From assembly GCA_964574215.1 (NCBI GenBank), contig CAZNLR010000003.1:105201-169200 (forward strand): 64,000 nucleotides of DNA, written 5' to 3'. The notes beneath the pieces are model-generated. The model saw only the letters and a list, made by a program, of their open reading frames with translations. It was not told the DNA's origin and searched no databases. Position 1 is the stretch's first letter, and each line of letters opens with the position of its first letter. The position numbers and the translations under genes were made by a program. The DNA comes from GCA-2725625 sp964574215 (GTDB taxonomy: Bacteria > Pseudomonadota > Alphaproteobacteria > Rhodospirillales > UBA2165). This document shows, one piece after another, positions 50,707 to 60,141 of the stretch.

Positions 50707-51753
50707 ATGCGTTACGATTTAAAACTGAGGACAGCCGCCAGCACGGTTGGCGTTCTCGCTGCATCAATTTTGGTTTCCCTAGGTCTTACAACTGCCGCCA
50801 AGGCGGACCGTCTTGCCGATGTTAAGAAAGCCGGCATCCTGCATTGCGGTGTGGTCCCGGGTGTGCCCGGATATGCGTTTCCTAACAAGCAAGGCAAGAT
50901 GGTTGGGTTTGACGTCGATCTTTGCCGCGCAATCGCCGCCGCAGTTTTAGGCGACGCGAATAAAATAAAAACCACGAAAATGAAACTGCCGGTGGCCTTC
51001 AACGCCATGAAGGCAGGCACCGTCGATGTGGTGACCCACCGTTTCACCTGGACATTCGGCCGCGACGTTGGGCAGGGATTGGATTTCACCCGGGTCATGG
51101 TCTATGACGGGCAGGGCTTCATGGTGCGCAAAAAGCTAGGGGTCAAAAGCGTCAAGGAATTGAGTGGCGCCACCTTGTGCCTGTCGGCCGGTTCCACCAC
51201 CCAGGCCAACGCGGCAGATTATTTCCGTACGCACAGCATGACTTTCAAGCAAGTAACTTTCGGCAGCATGGGAGAGGCGCAAAAAGCCTATGACTCCGGC
51301 CGCTGCGACGTTTACTCTACGGATAAATACGGTCTGGGTGCCCGGCGCCTGTCGATGACCAATCCTGACGAACATATGATCCTTCCGGAAACCATCTCCA
51401 ATGAACCTATTTCCCCGATGGTCGGTCACGGTGATCAGGTCTGGAAAGACATCGTCGTCTGGACACTCAACGCTTTGATTGCCGCCGAGGAATACGGAAT
51501 TACTCAGAAAAACGTCGCTGATATGAAGGCCAATTCGAAGAATCCGTTCATTCAACGAATTTTGGGCAAGAGCGGCAAGTTCGGCAACAAGATCGGGTTA
51601 GGCGCTGATTGGGCTTATAATGCCATCAAGGCGGTCGGCAATTATGGTGAGATTTGGGACAACAATCTCGGTAAGGGCGGCCTTGGCATGAAGCGTGGCA
51701 AAAATGAGCTCTATACCAATGGCGGATTGATGATCGCACCGCCCTTCAGGTAA
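50707..51753 (+). CDS. aapJ: amino-acid ABC transporter substrate-binding protein (AapJ-like)
   Basis: This 348-residue periplasmic binding protein has a signal peptide ending near AAKAD. Family motifs are KKAGILHCGVV, GFDVDLCRAIAAAVLGD, RFTWTFGRDVGQGLDF, SSMTNPDEH-like region and PISPMVGHGD. This is the pattern of general L-amino-acid or polar amino-acid binding proteins (AapJ/BztA). The specificity is not readable from sequence. It is first of the transporter operon. Confidence 0.9.
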   Translation: MRYDLKLRTAASTVGVLAASILVSLGLTTAAKADRLADVKKAGILHCGVVPGVPGYAFPNKQGKMVGFDVDLCRAIAAAVLGDANKIKTTKMKLPVAFNAMKAGTVDVVTHRFTWTFGRDVGQGLDFTRVMVYDGQGFMVRKKLGVKSVKELSGATLCLSAGSTTQANAADYFRTHSMTFKQVTFGSMGEAQKAYDSGRCDVYSTDKYGLGARRLSMTNPDEHMILPETISNEPISPMVGHGDQVWKDIVVWTLNALIAAEEYGITQKNVADMKANSKNPFIQRILGKSGKFGNKIGLGADWAYNAIKAVGNYGEIWDNNLGKGGLGMKRGKNELYTNGGLMIAPPFR

Positions 51754-51781
51754 GCCAAGACCGCGTATCATAACTGAACGA

Positions 51782-51806
51782 CCCCGGAGTTCGACAGGCT
51801 CCGGGG
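51782..51806 (+). promoter_or_regulatory. intercistronic stem-loop between aapJ and aapQ
   Basis: A perfect 8-bp stem CCCCGGAG/CTCCGGGG with a nine-base loop lies 29 bp after aapJ and 12 bp before the ATG of aapQ. There is no U-run, so it is not a standard terminator. Such hairpins protect the binding-protein mRNA 3' end. The only purine-rich stretch before aapQ is inside its 3' arm, so it could also damp permease translation. Confidence 0.6.
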
Positions 51807-51818
51807 CACTTGGTGACA

Positions 51819-52982
51819 ATGGAAACGTTTATTGGTTTATGGCGCCGGGATGCCGTCCGTTCCAATCTCTATCAATGGGGACTGGTGGCAGCAATTGTGC
51901 TGGCCGTACTATGGCTGGCCGATACCGCCAATACCAATCTGGCCAAGCTCGGCATAAAAACAGGGTTCGGTTTTCTGAGCGATGAGGCCGGTTTTCAAAT
52001 CAGCCCGGCGCTTTTTCCCTATACCGCAGAGTCCACCTACGGCGACGCCATAATCGTCGCCTTGGCCAATACCATTGTCTTGTCGATGATCGCCGTGGTC
52101 CTGGCGACCATCCTGGGGTTTTTCATCGCCATCTCCCGGCTGTCGTCGAATTGGCTGTTGCGAAATTTCGCCACTGCCTATGTGGAGATGTTCCGTAACA
52201 TTCCGTTGCTCTTGCAATTGTTCTTCTGGTATTTCGCAGCATTAAAACTGCTGCCGGGAAAACGCAATTCTATCAATCTATTTGACCTCGCCTATCTGAA
52301 TATCGAAGGCTTCGTGATCCCAATACCGATATTCGAAGTGGGCGCCGGCGCCATCGGGTGGGCTGCAATAGCAGCGCTGATCGCCGCCGTTGTCATCCGG
52401 TATTGGGCCAAGCGACGCCAGACTTTGACCGGCAAGCCCTTTCCCTGGTTGGTGGTCGGTATTTGCCTGATCATTGGGCTGCCTTGGTTGGCCGCCGCCG
52501 TCCAGGGATTTCCTGTATCTTGGGACATTCCGAAGTTCGGTCGATTCAACTTCGAGGGTGGAGCGGCCCTGCAGCCCGAATTCACCGCTATGTTGTTCGG
52601 CCTGACTCTTTATAACGGTGCTTTTGTCGGCGAAATTATCCGTGCCGGCATTCAGTCGGTTCACAAAGGGCAACGCGAGGCCGCCAATTCAATCGGTTTC
52701 AGTCAACTCCAAATATATTCTGAAATAATGGTTCCCCAGGCCATGCGCTTGATTATTCCGCCTTTGACCAATCAGTACTTGAACCTGGCTAAATCGACCG
52801 CCCTGGCGGCGGCTATCGGCTACCCCGATTTATTCTGGGCCATTGATGGAGCGATTTCGGCGCAAACGGGCCAGGTGCTGGAACTGCAGATGATCACTTT
52901 GACTTGTTACCTGGGGATCAGCCTGTTCATCGCCGCCCTCATGGCTGTGTATAACCAGGTCACCCGAATTCCGGAGCGTTAG
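51819..52982 (+). CDS. aapQ: amino-acid ABC transporter permease (AapQ-like)
   Basis: This is a 387-residue polytopic membrane protein from ATG 51819 (METFIGLWRRD); GTG 51810 is the alternative. About eight membrane segments are visible, with a family-typical insertion between the first TMs. The EAA loop that contacts the ATPase is AGIQSVHKGQREAANSIGFS. C-terminal NLAKSTALAAAIGYPD is typical of AapQ/BztB. It works with AapM and AapP. Confidence 0.9.
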   Translation: METFIGLWRRDAVRSNLYQWGLVAAIVLAVLWLADTANTNLAKLGIKTGFGFLSDEAGFQISPALFPYTAESTYGDAIIVALANTIVLSMIAVVLATILGFFIAISRLSSNWLLRNFATAYVEMFRNIPLLLQLFFWYFAALKLLPGKRNSINLFDLAYLNIEGFVIPIPIFEVGAGAIGWAAIAALIAAVVIRYWAKRRQTLTGKPFPWLVVGICLIIGLPWLAAAVQGFPVSWDIPKFGRFNFEGGAALQPEFTAMLFGLTLYNGAFVGEIIRAGIQSVHKGQREAANSIGFSQLQIYSEIMVPQAMRLIIPPLTNQYLNLAKSTALAAAIGYPDLFWAIDGAISAQTGQVLELQMITLTCYLGISLFIAALMAVYNQVTRIPER

Positions 52983-52986
52983 AACC

Positions 52987-54096
52987 GTGAAACCGGTACA
53001 GAATCCCATTCGCCCCCAAAGACCGGCGCCACTTCAATCCGCCGGCGTAATCGGCTGGTTGCGAGCCAACCTGTTTTCCAGTTGGTTCAACACCTTGCTG
53101 ACCCTGGTGCTGGCCTGGGCTGCATACGAAATCCTTTCTTTTGTCATTAGTTGGGGTTTCATCAATGCCGTTTGGTTCGGCGATTCCGCCAAAGCCTGTC
53201 CCAACGGCAACGGCGCCTGCTGGGCCTTCGTTACCGACCGGTGGCGGCTGTTCGTTTACGGTTTGTATCCCAATGATCTCTACTGGCGGGTCAACATCGT
53301 ATACGCCTTGGCGGCCCTGACCATAATTTCCTTCGTCTTCTCTTTCGGCGCCTTCAACAAGCTATTCCGCATTGCGATGGTGATCATCTTTCCAATCGGC
53401 GCCTACATTTTCCTGGTGGGAGGCTGGTTCGGTCTCAAACATATTTCGCCCGAAGAGTTCGGTGGTCTGTTGCTGACACTGGTGATCGCCACCACGGCCA
53501 TTTTCGGATCAATTCCGCTGGGCCTGATACTTGCGCTCGGACGCACGTCGGAACTGCCCGTGGTCAGCCGTGTCTGCACTTATTTTATAGAGTTTTGGCG
53601 CGGCGTGCCGCATATCGTGGTCATCGTCATGTTTGTCGCCTTGTTACCGATTTTCGTTCCCGACGGCAACAAGATAGATATCGTGGTTCGCGCCTTTATC
53701 GCCTTTGCGGCCTTCAACTCGGCCTATATGGCGGAAGTGTTCAGAGGTGGTCTGCAATCGATTCCCAACGGACAATTCGAGGCGTCCAAGTCTATTGGCC
53801 TGAGCTACTGGAAGATGATGGGTTACATCATCCTGCCCCAGGCAATTCGCAACGCGGTACCGGCGCTGGTCAACACTTGCATCAGCATTTTCAAGGAAAC
53901 CACCATTGTCCTGCTGATCGGATTCAGCGATCTTCTGGGTATCATTCAGCTGTCTCTGGAGGATCCGAAATGGCTGGGCCCACCCCATATTTTCAGTTCG
54001 GCCTATACCTTTGCGGCATTGATTTATTTTGTTTTTACTTTTGGCATGTCCAAATATTCCGTCCGCCTGGAAAATAAATCAAATGTGGAACATTAA
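52987..54096 (+). CDS. aapM: amino-acid ABC transporter permease (AapM-like)
   Basis: This is a 369-residue permease starting at GTG, 4 bp after aapQ. It has several TM segments and a periplasmic loop with NGACWAFVTDRW, a hallmark of AapM/BztC. The EAA loop is RGGLQSIPNGQFEASKSIGLS. It forms the heterodimeric channel with AapQ. Confidence 0.92.
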   Translation: MKPVQNPIRPQRPAPLQSAGVIGWLRANLFSSWFNTLLTLVLAWAAYEILSFVISWGFINAVWFGDSAKACPNGNGACWAFVTDRWRLFVYGLYPNDLYWRVNIVYALAALTIISFVFSFGAFNKLFRIAMVIIFPIGAYIFLVGGWFGLKHISPEEFGGLLLTLVIATTAIFGSIPLGLILALGRTSELPVVSRVCTYFIEFWRGVPHIVVIVMFVALLPIFVPDGNKIDIVVRAFIAFAAFNSAYMAEVFRGGLQSIPNGQFEASKSIGLSYWKMMGYIILPQAIRNAVPALVNTCISIFKETTIVLLIGFSDLLGIIQLSLEDPKWLGPPHIFSSAYTFAALIYFVFTFGMSKYSVRLENKSNVEH

Positions 54097-54117
54097 TTTT
54101 GAACGAGAAGTATAACC

Positions 54118-54867
54118 ATGACCGGTGACACTCCGATTATCTCCTTCGCCAAAGTCAACAAATGGTTTGGTGATTTTCACGTCCTTCGTGACATTGATCT
54201 CGAGGTTGCCACCCGAGAACGGATCGTCGTATGCGGACCATCGGGATCGGGGAAATCGACCATGATCCGCTGTATTAACCGGTTGGAGGAACACCAGGAG
54301 GGCACCATCATCGTCGATGGGATCGAGTTAAACGACGATCTCAAACACATCGATAAAATCCGCTCCGAGGTAGGCATGGTTTTTCAATCGTTCAACCTGT
54401 TCCCGCATATGTCAGTGCTGGACAACCTCGTGATCGGTCAGCATCTGGTTCGGCGCATCCCCAAGAAACAGGCCGAGGAAGTGGCCATGACCTACCTGGA
54501 CCGGGTCAAGATCGCCGATCAAGCGGACAAGTATCCGGGTCAGTTGTCCGGCGGTCAGCAGCAACGGGTTGCAATTGCGCGCTCACTCTGTATGAAACCC
54601 AGGATAATGCTGTTTGATGAGGTGACTTCGGCGCTTGATCCTGAAATGGTCAAGGAAGTTCTGGACGTCATGGTGGATTTGGCCAAGGAAGGTATGACCA
54701 TGCTCGTCGTGACCCATGAAATGGGTTTTGCCAGAACCGTGGCCGACCGGGTTATTTTTATGGATGAAGGTCAAATCGTCGAAGAAAATTCGCCGGATGC
54801 CTTCTTCGACAATCCGGCATCAGACCGTGCCAAGACCTTTATTGGTCAGGTTCTCCATCACTTGTAG
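54118..54867 (+). CDS. aapP: amino-acid ABC transporter ATP-binding protein (AapP-like)
   Basis: This is a 249-residue ABC ATPase: Walker A GPSGSGKST, Q-loop MVFQSFNLFPH, signature LSGGQQQR, Walker B IMLFDEVTSALDPE and switch His in VVTHEMGFA. The standard size and the polar amino-acid subgroup (GlnQ/AapP) are clear. It is the last of the four transporter genes and is followed after 17 bp by an aminotransferase. Confidence 0.95.
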   Translation: MTGDTPIISFAKVNKWFGDFHVLRDIDLEVATRERIVVCGPSGSGKSTMIRCINRLEEHQEGTIIVDGIELNDDLKHIDKIRSEVGMVFQSFNLFPHMSVLDNLVIGQHLVRRIPKKQAEEVAMTYLDRVKIADQADKYPGQLSGGQQQRVAIARSLCMKPRIMLFDEVTSALDPEMVKEVLDVMVDLAKEGMTMLVVTHEMGFARTVADRVIFMDEGQIVEENSPDAFFDNPASDRAKTFIGQVLHHL

Positions 54868-54884
54868 TGGTGGCCTAAAAAAAC

Positions 54885-56018
54885 ATGGATAAGATGATGA
54901 GTTCGGAAATCGATAATGAAATAGCGGCCAACCAGCATATCAGGCCGAATCTGCAAAACATCCCCTTCTGGAATCCAACTCAGATTCTGGACCATGAACG
55001 GGATATGCACGTTCACCGCATGGACCTGAATGAGTGCCCCTATCCGCCGGCGCCCGGTGTTATCGAAGCCATGAACAAGATTGGGCATACGTTGAACCGT
55101 TATCCCGACGGTACCTGCCCCGAACTGACGCCGATTATCTCAGAGCGCACCGGCGTCCCTGAGGAACAGATTTGCTGGGGCGGCGGCAGCACGCAGCTTC
55201 TAACCAGCATCGCCGAGATTGCCGTTTCCCCGGGCCAGAACATTGTGGCCCCGCATTTGGTCTGGAAACGATTTCAAGGCGTCTACAAAATCGTCGACGC
55301 CGACGTCACGGTTGCTGCCAACAAACCGGACGGCGGCATCGATCCGCAGGCATTGACGGACGCCATCGGCAACAATACGCGGCTGGTCATCTGCGTTACG
55401 CCGAACAATCCCACGGGCATGATGATGAGCGAGGAAGAAGTCCGGTACGTAGTTGAGAACACGCCGGAGAACGTGTTCCTGTTCATGGATGAAGCTTATT
55501 TCGAGTTCGCCATGCACGCGGGCGGACCCGACGTTCTGGACATATTGAAAGACCGCAAAGGACCCTGGGTGGTCAGCCGGACATTCTCCAAGGCTTATGG
55601 ATTGGCCGGATTGAGGCTGGGTTATGCATTGTGCAGTTCGCAGGAGACTGTTGACGCCATCCGACTGGTCAGCAGCACGTTCAATCTTAATGGTTTCGCC
55701 GAAACGGCAGCCATCGCCGCTTTAAACGAACCCGAATACACCCAGTTTATTTTGGACAGCTGCGCGACCGAACGCCAGAGGATAATCGAAGGCTTCCGGG
55801 CCCTTGGCTTCAACCCAATGGAATCAGTCACGAATTTTGTGTCGGCGGATATCGGCAAACCGGGCACAGATGTGGTAAAAAAGATGCGTGAACGCGGCAT
55901 CAGAATTTCAACCCTGGGCGAAAGCGAATTTGATAATTATATACGGGTGTCGATGGGCGTCCCGGAAGATACCGACGCTTTCCTCACCGCGTTGGACGAA
56001 ATTTTGGGTCAAACGTAG
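54885..56018 (+). CDS. PLP-dependent aminotransferase (HisC-like), transporter operon
   Basis: This 377-residue fold-type I aminotransferase carries the PLP Lys in VSRTFSKAYGLAGLRLGYA, plus LNECPYPPAP, CVTPNNPTGMMM and a C-terminal Arg in NYIRVSMG. It is a diverged paralogue of the gene at 47206. Encoded directly after the amino-acid transporter, it probably transaminates the imported compound. ATG 54885 is used; ATG 54894 is possible. Confidence 0.85.
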   Translation: MDKMMSSEIDNEIAANQHIRPNLQNIPFWNPTQILDHERDMHVHRMDLNECPYPPAPGVIEAMNKIGHTLNRYPDGTCPELTPIISERTGVPEEQICWGGGSTQLLTSIAEIAVSPGQNIVAPHLVWKRFQGVYKIVDADVTVAANKPDGGIDPQALTDAIGNNTRLVICVTPNNPTGMMMSEEEVRYVVENTPENVFLFMDEAYFEFAMHAGGPDVLDILKDRKGPWVVSRTFSKAYGLAGLRLGYALCSSQETVDAIRLVSSTFNLNGFAETAAIAALNEPEYTQFILDSCATERQRIIEGFRALGFNPMESVTNFVSADIGKPGTDVVKKMRERGIRISTLGESEFDNYIRVSMGVPEDTDAFLTALDEILGQT

Positions 56019-56065
56019 CTGTTCCCGTATCACCAGTTAGATAAAATCTACAGATTGGAAAGAAG

Positions 56066-56527
56066 ATGTCTGATTTGGAAGCCTACCGGAAATCTATAGA
56101 ATTATTGGTGAAGGACCTTGATGACGCCTTCAACGGGGAAGACCTGGACGGCGTCATGGCCATATTCGACGAGGACTCCTTTTACGACGAATTTTACGGT
56201 GTCCGCCATGTGGGAAAAGACGCCATCCGCAAGGCCTTCGAACCGCAATTCCGGGGCGATTTTGGACGTTTGGTTTTTCACAAGGAAGATTTGTTCATCG
56301 AAGCGACCGGTCCCGGTACAGGCAAGGTCATGTTCAGCTGGCTGCTGACCATGGAAGAGGAGTCACGCGCCGGCGGCTGGCGGGGCTTGGACGTGCTCCG
56401 CTTTGAAAACGGCAAATTGAAAGAAAAGCATACCTACGCCAAATCTCGCTCACCTCTGGTGGAAAAGAAGTCTGATTCCGAACGCGTTCGAAAGGCCATC
56501 GACGAAGGTATTCTTGAGAGTATTTAG
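56066..56527 (+). CDS. NTF2-like (SnoaL-type) small protein
   Basis: This 153-residue protein has the cone-shaped NTF2-like pattern: DLDDAFNGEDLDGVMAIFDEDSFYDEF at the start, KDAIRKAFEPQF, then strands with WLLTMEEESRAGGWRGLDVLRFENGKLKEKHTY. Such proteins are small enzymes or binding proteins. It is probably the last gene of the transporter operon. Substrate unknown. Confidence 0.75.
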   Translation: MSDLEAYRKSIELLVKDLDDAFNGEDLDGVMAIFDEDSFYDEFYGVRHVGKDAIRKAFEPQFRGDFGRLVFHKEDLFIEATGPGTGKVMFSWLLTMEEESRAGGWRGLDVLRFENGKLKEKHTYAKSRSPLVEKKSDSERVRKAIDEGILESI

Positions 56528-56616
56528 CATCTCAGCTTTGATGAGCGACCGTTGTTGGCTCATTTGTGAAATTGCGGATTAGAAATTTCCAAATACAAAC
56601 AAGTTCGGTGAATTAA

Positions 56617-57129
56617 ATGAAACTTCATATCGGCGGCGAAGAAGCCCATCCGGACTGGAAAATTTTTAACGTTCAAGATGGTCCGGATGTGGATTTTGTC
56701 GGCAATTGCACCGATCTTTCCCAATTCGAAGACAATAGTCTGGACGCCATCTACGCTTCCCACGTGTTCGAACATTTGGACTACATATCTCAGATTGTCG
56801 ACACCTTGTCGCAATGTTGTCGCATCTTGAAACCGGAAGGCGATCTAATGGTCAGCGTGCCGAATCTCGGTGTCCTTTGTCAGATGTTTGTCGCCGAAGG
56901 ATTATCGACCGAACAGCGGTTTAAGTTAATGCGCATGATATTCGGCGGCCAGACCGACCCCTACGATTTCCACAAGATTGGCCTAATTGAAGAATTCCTG
57001 GCCGAATATTTGTCGGCGGCCGGATTCAAATCCTGGAAGCGTGTGGAAGAATTTTCAATTTTTGACGATGCCAGCAGTATGCGCATCGGCGGTCATTTAA
57101 TCAGCTTGAACATGATCGCTACGAAATAA
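56617..57129 (+). CDS. small class I methyltransferase-like protein
   Basis: This 170-residue protein begins MKLHIGGEEAHPDWKIFNVQ, the short form seen in methyltransferases of sugar/LPS clusters. It has SLDAIYASHVFEHLDY (motif IV region), ILKPEGDLMVSVPNLG and a late HKIGLIEEFLAEYLSAAGF. The usual G-x-G-x-G motif I is reduced to LHIGGEE, so SAM binding is not certain. Confidence 0.7.
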   Translation: MKLHIGGEEAHPDWKIFNVQDGPDVDFVGNCTDLSQFEDNSLDAIYASHVFEHLDYISQIVDTLSQCCRILKPEGDLMVSVPNLGVLCQMFVAEGLSTEQRFKLMRMIFGGQTDPYDFHKIGLIEEFLAEYLSAAGFKSWKRVEEFSIFDDASSMRIGGHLISLNMIATK

Positions 57130-57290
57130 ATTTTGGATTCACTACGTTGGCTCGCGTTGTCCGCGGTAGCACCTTAAATTAATTTGCTCGCGACGCTTTA
57201 AAAACGATCCTTTCGACCTCACCTATTATATATACGCGCAAAATTGGGAAATAAGCCCATCCGCGTCAAATAGACTCTTGAGAAGTGCCG

Positions 57291-57653
57291 ATGAAAAAAA
57301 TATTGGTTGTTGAGGACGACGAAGTCATGCGGGACTTGGTGTGCAAGTTCCTCGAAAGAGCCGGATACGAGACGATAAAGGCTTCCGACGGCCTTATCGC
57401 CATCAACATTATAGAGAATGCAGAGATTGATCTACTTTTGACCGATATATTCATGCCCAATATTGAAGGCATGGAATTGATCCGCCGGGTTAAAGACGCC
57501 GATTATTCCTTTCCCATCGTGGTCATGTCGGGTGATCGGAAATTGAGCGATCATTACTTGAAGATGTCGGAAAAATTAGGCGCCGACCGGATCGTTTCAA
57601 AACCGATCGATTACGACACTCTGATAAAAACTATCGGTGATTTGATTGATTGA
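57291..57653 (+). CDS. single-domain response regulator
   Basis: This is a 120-residue CheY-like receiver from ATG 57291 with GAGAAG upstream. All key residues are present: acidic pair in VVEDDEVM, phosphoacceptor Asp in LLLTDIFMP, Ser in VVMSGDRK and Lys in SKPIDYD. There is no output domain, so it probably acts by protein contact. No histidine kinase is adjacent. Confidence 0.92.
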   Translation: MKKILVVEDDEVMRDLVCKFLERAGYETIKASDGLIAINIIENAEIDLLLTDIFMPNIEGMELIRRVKDADYSFPIVVMSGDRKLSDHYLKMSEKLGADRIVSKPIDYDTLIKTIGDLID

Positions 57654-57926
57654 ATTGGCGCCGGCGGACACGCTCCAAACCGCACGAAACATACGGAAAT
57701 TTCCCACATTCTCTCGTAAGCTTTGCCCTGGCTATGGTGATCATGCTAAGCAAGTGACGTCTCGTTTCGATGTAGCTTGCCGCTTCATTTGATCGATACG
57801 AAACTAATTTAAAGAAATTTGGTCCGGTGAGGATGCCGAGTAAAAATATATTCATTCAAAACTAAACATTTGAATGACGGTAATCCTTCCTCTAAATTAC
57901 CCGCCGAAAAATAAGGAAATACAATT

Positions 57927-58145
57927 ATGGCTGACATTCTGCCGCAGCAACGGCTTCTATTGGAGCTACTGATTATGTCCGGGGATATCGCGATCTCCGA
58001 TGGTGAAGATTATGTCATTCTAAAGAGAACGCTGGAAGAATGTATCGCAGAGGGTTGGGTGACACTCAACCATTTCGGCGCCGGTTTCGATAAGGCGGCG
58101 ATTACCAAAAAAGGGCGTGTGGCGGCCGACTATAAGTCGGCCTAG
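57927..58145 (+). CDS. small winged-helix-like hypothetical protein
   Basis: This 72-residue protein has two or three helices followed by GWVTLNHFGAGFDKAAITKKGRVAADY, which resembles a wing as in small MarR/PadR-like fragments. AAGGA lies nine bases before the ATG. No family is recognised. Confidence 0.6.
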   Translation: MADILPQQRLLLELLIMSGDIAISDGEDYVILKRTLEECIAEGWVTLNHFGAGFDKAAITKKGRVAADYKSA

Positions 58146-58158
58146 TTTCCGAATGAAT

Positions 58159-59124
58159 TCAGCAAGCGTTCAAATAATGGATGCTGAATAGGTTTCCATC
58201 ATCCGTCCAGGCACGAACCGCCTTGAACCCACAGCCTTCCGCCAGGCTAGTAAATTCCGATACACTGTATTTGTAGGAATTCTCCGTGTGAATGGTTTCA
58301 CCGGCAACGAAGGAGAATTCCGTCCCATCGATTTTAACCACCTGATCAAATTTATTCACCAAATGCATTTCTATCCGGCTTTTTTCTTCATGGTAAAATG
58401 CCTGGTGATCGAACGACGTCAGGTCTATTGATGCGCCGAGCTCGTTGTTCATACGCCGCAGCAGGTTCAAATTGAAATCGGCCGTATGCCCGTCGGCGTC
58501 ATTGTAAGCCCGATTTAGTATGCCCGCGTCTTTTTTCAAATCGACGCCGATCAAAAGGCTGCCGTCTTCGCCTATCAACTGCCTGACCCGGGTTAAAAAC
58601 TGCTGGGCTTCTTCGGGCGTTTGATTGCCTATGGTGGAGCCCGGAAAATAGGCCAGCCGACGCCCACCGGTTTGATCCGCTTCCTCGGGCCAATCCAGCG
58701 TTGTTGAAAAATCGGCGCATATGGCGCCGACCCGCAGATTCGGGTAGTCGTCGGCAATCTCCCCGACCGTATTGATCAGATGGTCCTTGGATATATCGAT
58801 GGCGAGATACTCCGCCGGATCGATCAAAGCTTCCAACAGCGCCCTGATTTTCAGACTGGAACCGCAGCCATATTCAACAACCACTGCGGCAGGCCCCGCC
58901 AGTTCTCCCAATTCCGTCCCGATTTTCTTCATCAGGGCAATCTCGGTACGGGTCACGTAATATTCCGGCGTGGCGCAAATCCTGTCGAACACCTGCGATC
59001 CATAGGCATCGTAAAAGAATTTTGGCGGCAGAAATTTTTGCGCGCAGGAAAAACCCTCAATCACGGCCGATAGAAAATCCTCCACTTCCGGCTGAAGATC
59101 GACAAAGTATGCGATTTTTCCCAC
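58159..59124 (-). CDS. egtD: EgtD-type L-histidine N-alpha-methyltransferase
   Basis: This 321-residue protein of the EgtD family makes hercynine (trimethylhistidine) from histidine and SAM, the first step to ergothioneine. Motifs are PPKFFYDAYGSQVFDRIC, PEYYVTRTE, the SAM loop VVEYGCGSSLK, the substrate Asn in FPGSTIGNQTPEEA and SRIEMHLV. No EgtB sulfoxide synthase or EgtE lyase is in the window, so the pathway cannot be confirmed here. It is 24 bp upstream of nothing on its strand; the exporter gene lies behind it. Confidence 0.85.
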   Translation of the reverse strand: MGKIAYFVDLQPEVEDFLSAVIEGFSCAQKFLPPKFFYDAYGSQVFDRICATPEYYVTRTEIALMKKIGTELGELAGPAAVVVEYGCGSSLKIRALLEALIDPAEYLAIDISKDHLINTVGEIADDYPNLRVGAICADFSTTLDWPEEADQTGGRRLAYFPGSTIGNQTPEEAQQFLTRVRQLIGEDGSLLIGVDLKKDAGILNRAYNDADGHTADFNLNLLRRMNNELGASIDLTSFDHQAFYHEEKSRIEMHLVNKFDQVVKIDGTEFSFVAGETIHTENSYKYSVSEFTSLAEGCGFKAVRAWTDDGNLFSIHYLNAC

Positions 59125-59148
59125 ACGTTCCCCGGATTTATTTTCTCG

Positions 59149-60042
59149 TTAACTGCCTCTTCGGGCGAAATAAATGCCCGCCAGGATTATAACGCCGCCC
59201 GCCAATTGTGAAAGGTCCAGACTTTCTCCGAACAAATACCAGGCAATCAAAGCCGCCAGTGCCGGTTGCAACAAAAGTCCCACGGAACCGAAAGCCGCCG
59301 GCAAATGAGCCAGAGCGTAAGCGATCATGCTTTGCCCGCCGGCATGGGAAATCAGCGCCAACCCGGCGAGCACCAGCCAGCCGAAAGCGGTCCCAGCGAT
59401 GAAGCTCTCCCCCGAAATCACCGTGATCGGCACCAATGCAACACAGGTCACAACTCCGCTCCAGGTCATAACGGTGGCGGTCGAAAATTCCGCCCGCAAC
59501 CGTCCGACGGCCATGATGTAGGCGGCGTAAAATACGGCGGTCCCGACGCCCAGAGCGTCACCCAGAAGATGGCGGGTGCTGACGGCAAAACTGCCCCCCA
59601 GCAAGATCACGACGCCGCCAATGGCGCAGAACATGCCGAATAAAAAGGTCCGGGAGAACCGTTCCCCGAACAGAAAATATCCGCCCAAGGTCACAAACAC
59701 CGGCGCAAAATTAGCCAGCAGCGTCGAGTTGGCGACCGATGTCAGCGTGATCGACCAGTGCCACAGCGCGAGGTCGCCGGCAAAAAAGAAGCCCGCCAAA
59801 GAAAGCCGCCAGTAATCATTGATGGAACTGGGCTGCCGATGAACCGTATCGTGCCTGGCGTCCTGCCGCATCCAGACCCACAGCACGGGCAAGGCGAAGA
59901 ATAACCGGTAGAACGCCGTGGCGCTGGGGCCGATTTCACTCAGGCGGACGAAGATCGGTGCCAGGGAAATGCTCGCCGCCCCTAACAGCAGGACAAAGAC
60001 GGCACGCCGGGACAAGGATGTATGATCGGTTAGGTTTGACAT
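59149..60042 (-). CDS. EamA/DMT-family transporter
   Basis: This 297-residue protein has ten hydrophobic segments in two EamA halves (GAASISLAPIFVRLSEIGPSA; NSTLLANFAPVFVTLGGYFLFGERFS; second half ending GESLDLSQLAGGVIILAGIYF). Members of the drug/metabolite transporter superfamily export amino acids or metabolites. It is 24 bp from egtD on the same strand and may be co-transcribed. Confidence 0.9.
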   Translation of the reverse strand: MSNLTDHTSLSRRAVFVLLLGAASISLAPIFVRLSEIGPSATAFYRLFFALPVLWVWMRQDARHDTVHRQPSSINDYWRLSLAGFFFAGDLALWHWSITLTSVANSTLLANFAPVFVTLGGYFLFGERFSRTFLFGMFCAIGGVVILLGGSFAVSTRHLLGDALGVGTAVFYAAYIMAVGRLRAEFSTATVMTWSGVVTCVALVPITVISGESFIAGTAFGWLVLAGLALISHAGGQSMIAYALAHLPAAFGSVGLLLQPALAALIAWYLFGESLDLSQLAGGVIILAGIYFARRGS

Positions 60043-60141
60043 GAACGGCGGTTATACGACGTGCCGCTATATACAGCTACCGCGATTTGTATTTTTACTT
60101 AAACGTCTTTATCCCGCCCGCAAATTCTCTATATTCCCGGC

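Noticed and set aside
47206..56018. Histidine biosynthesis role for both HisC-like aminotransferases
   Set aside because: They lie far from hisG-hisD and flank an amino-acid importer and a ThDP enzyme; at most one could be the biosynthetic HisC.
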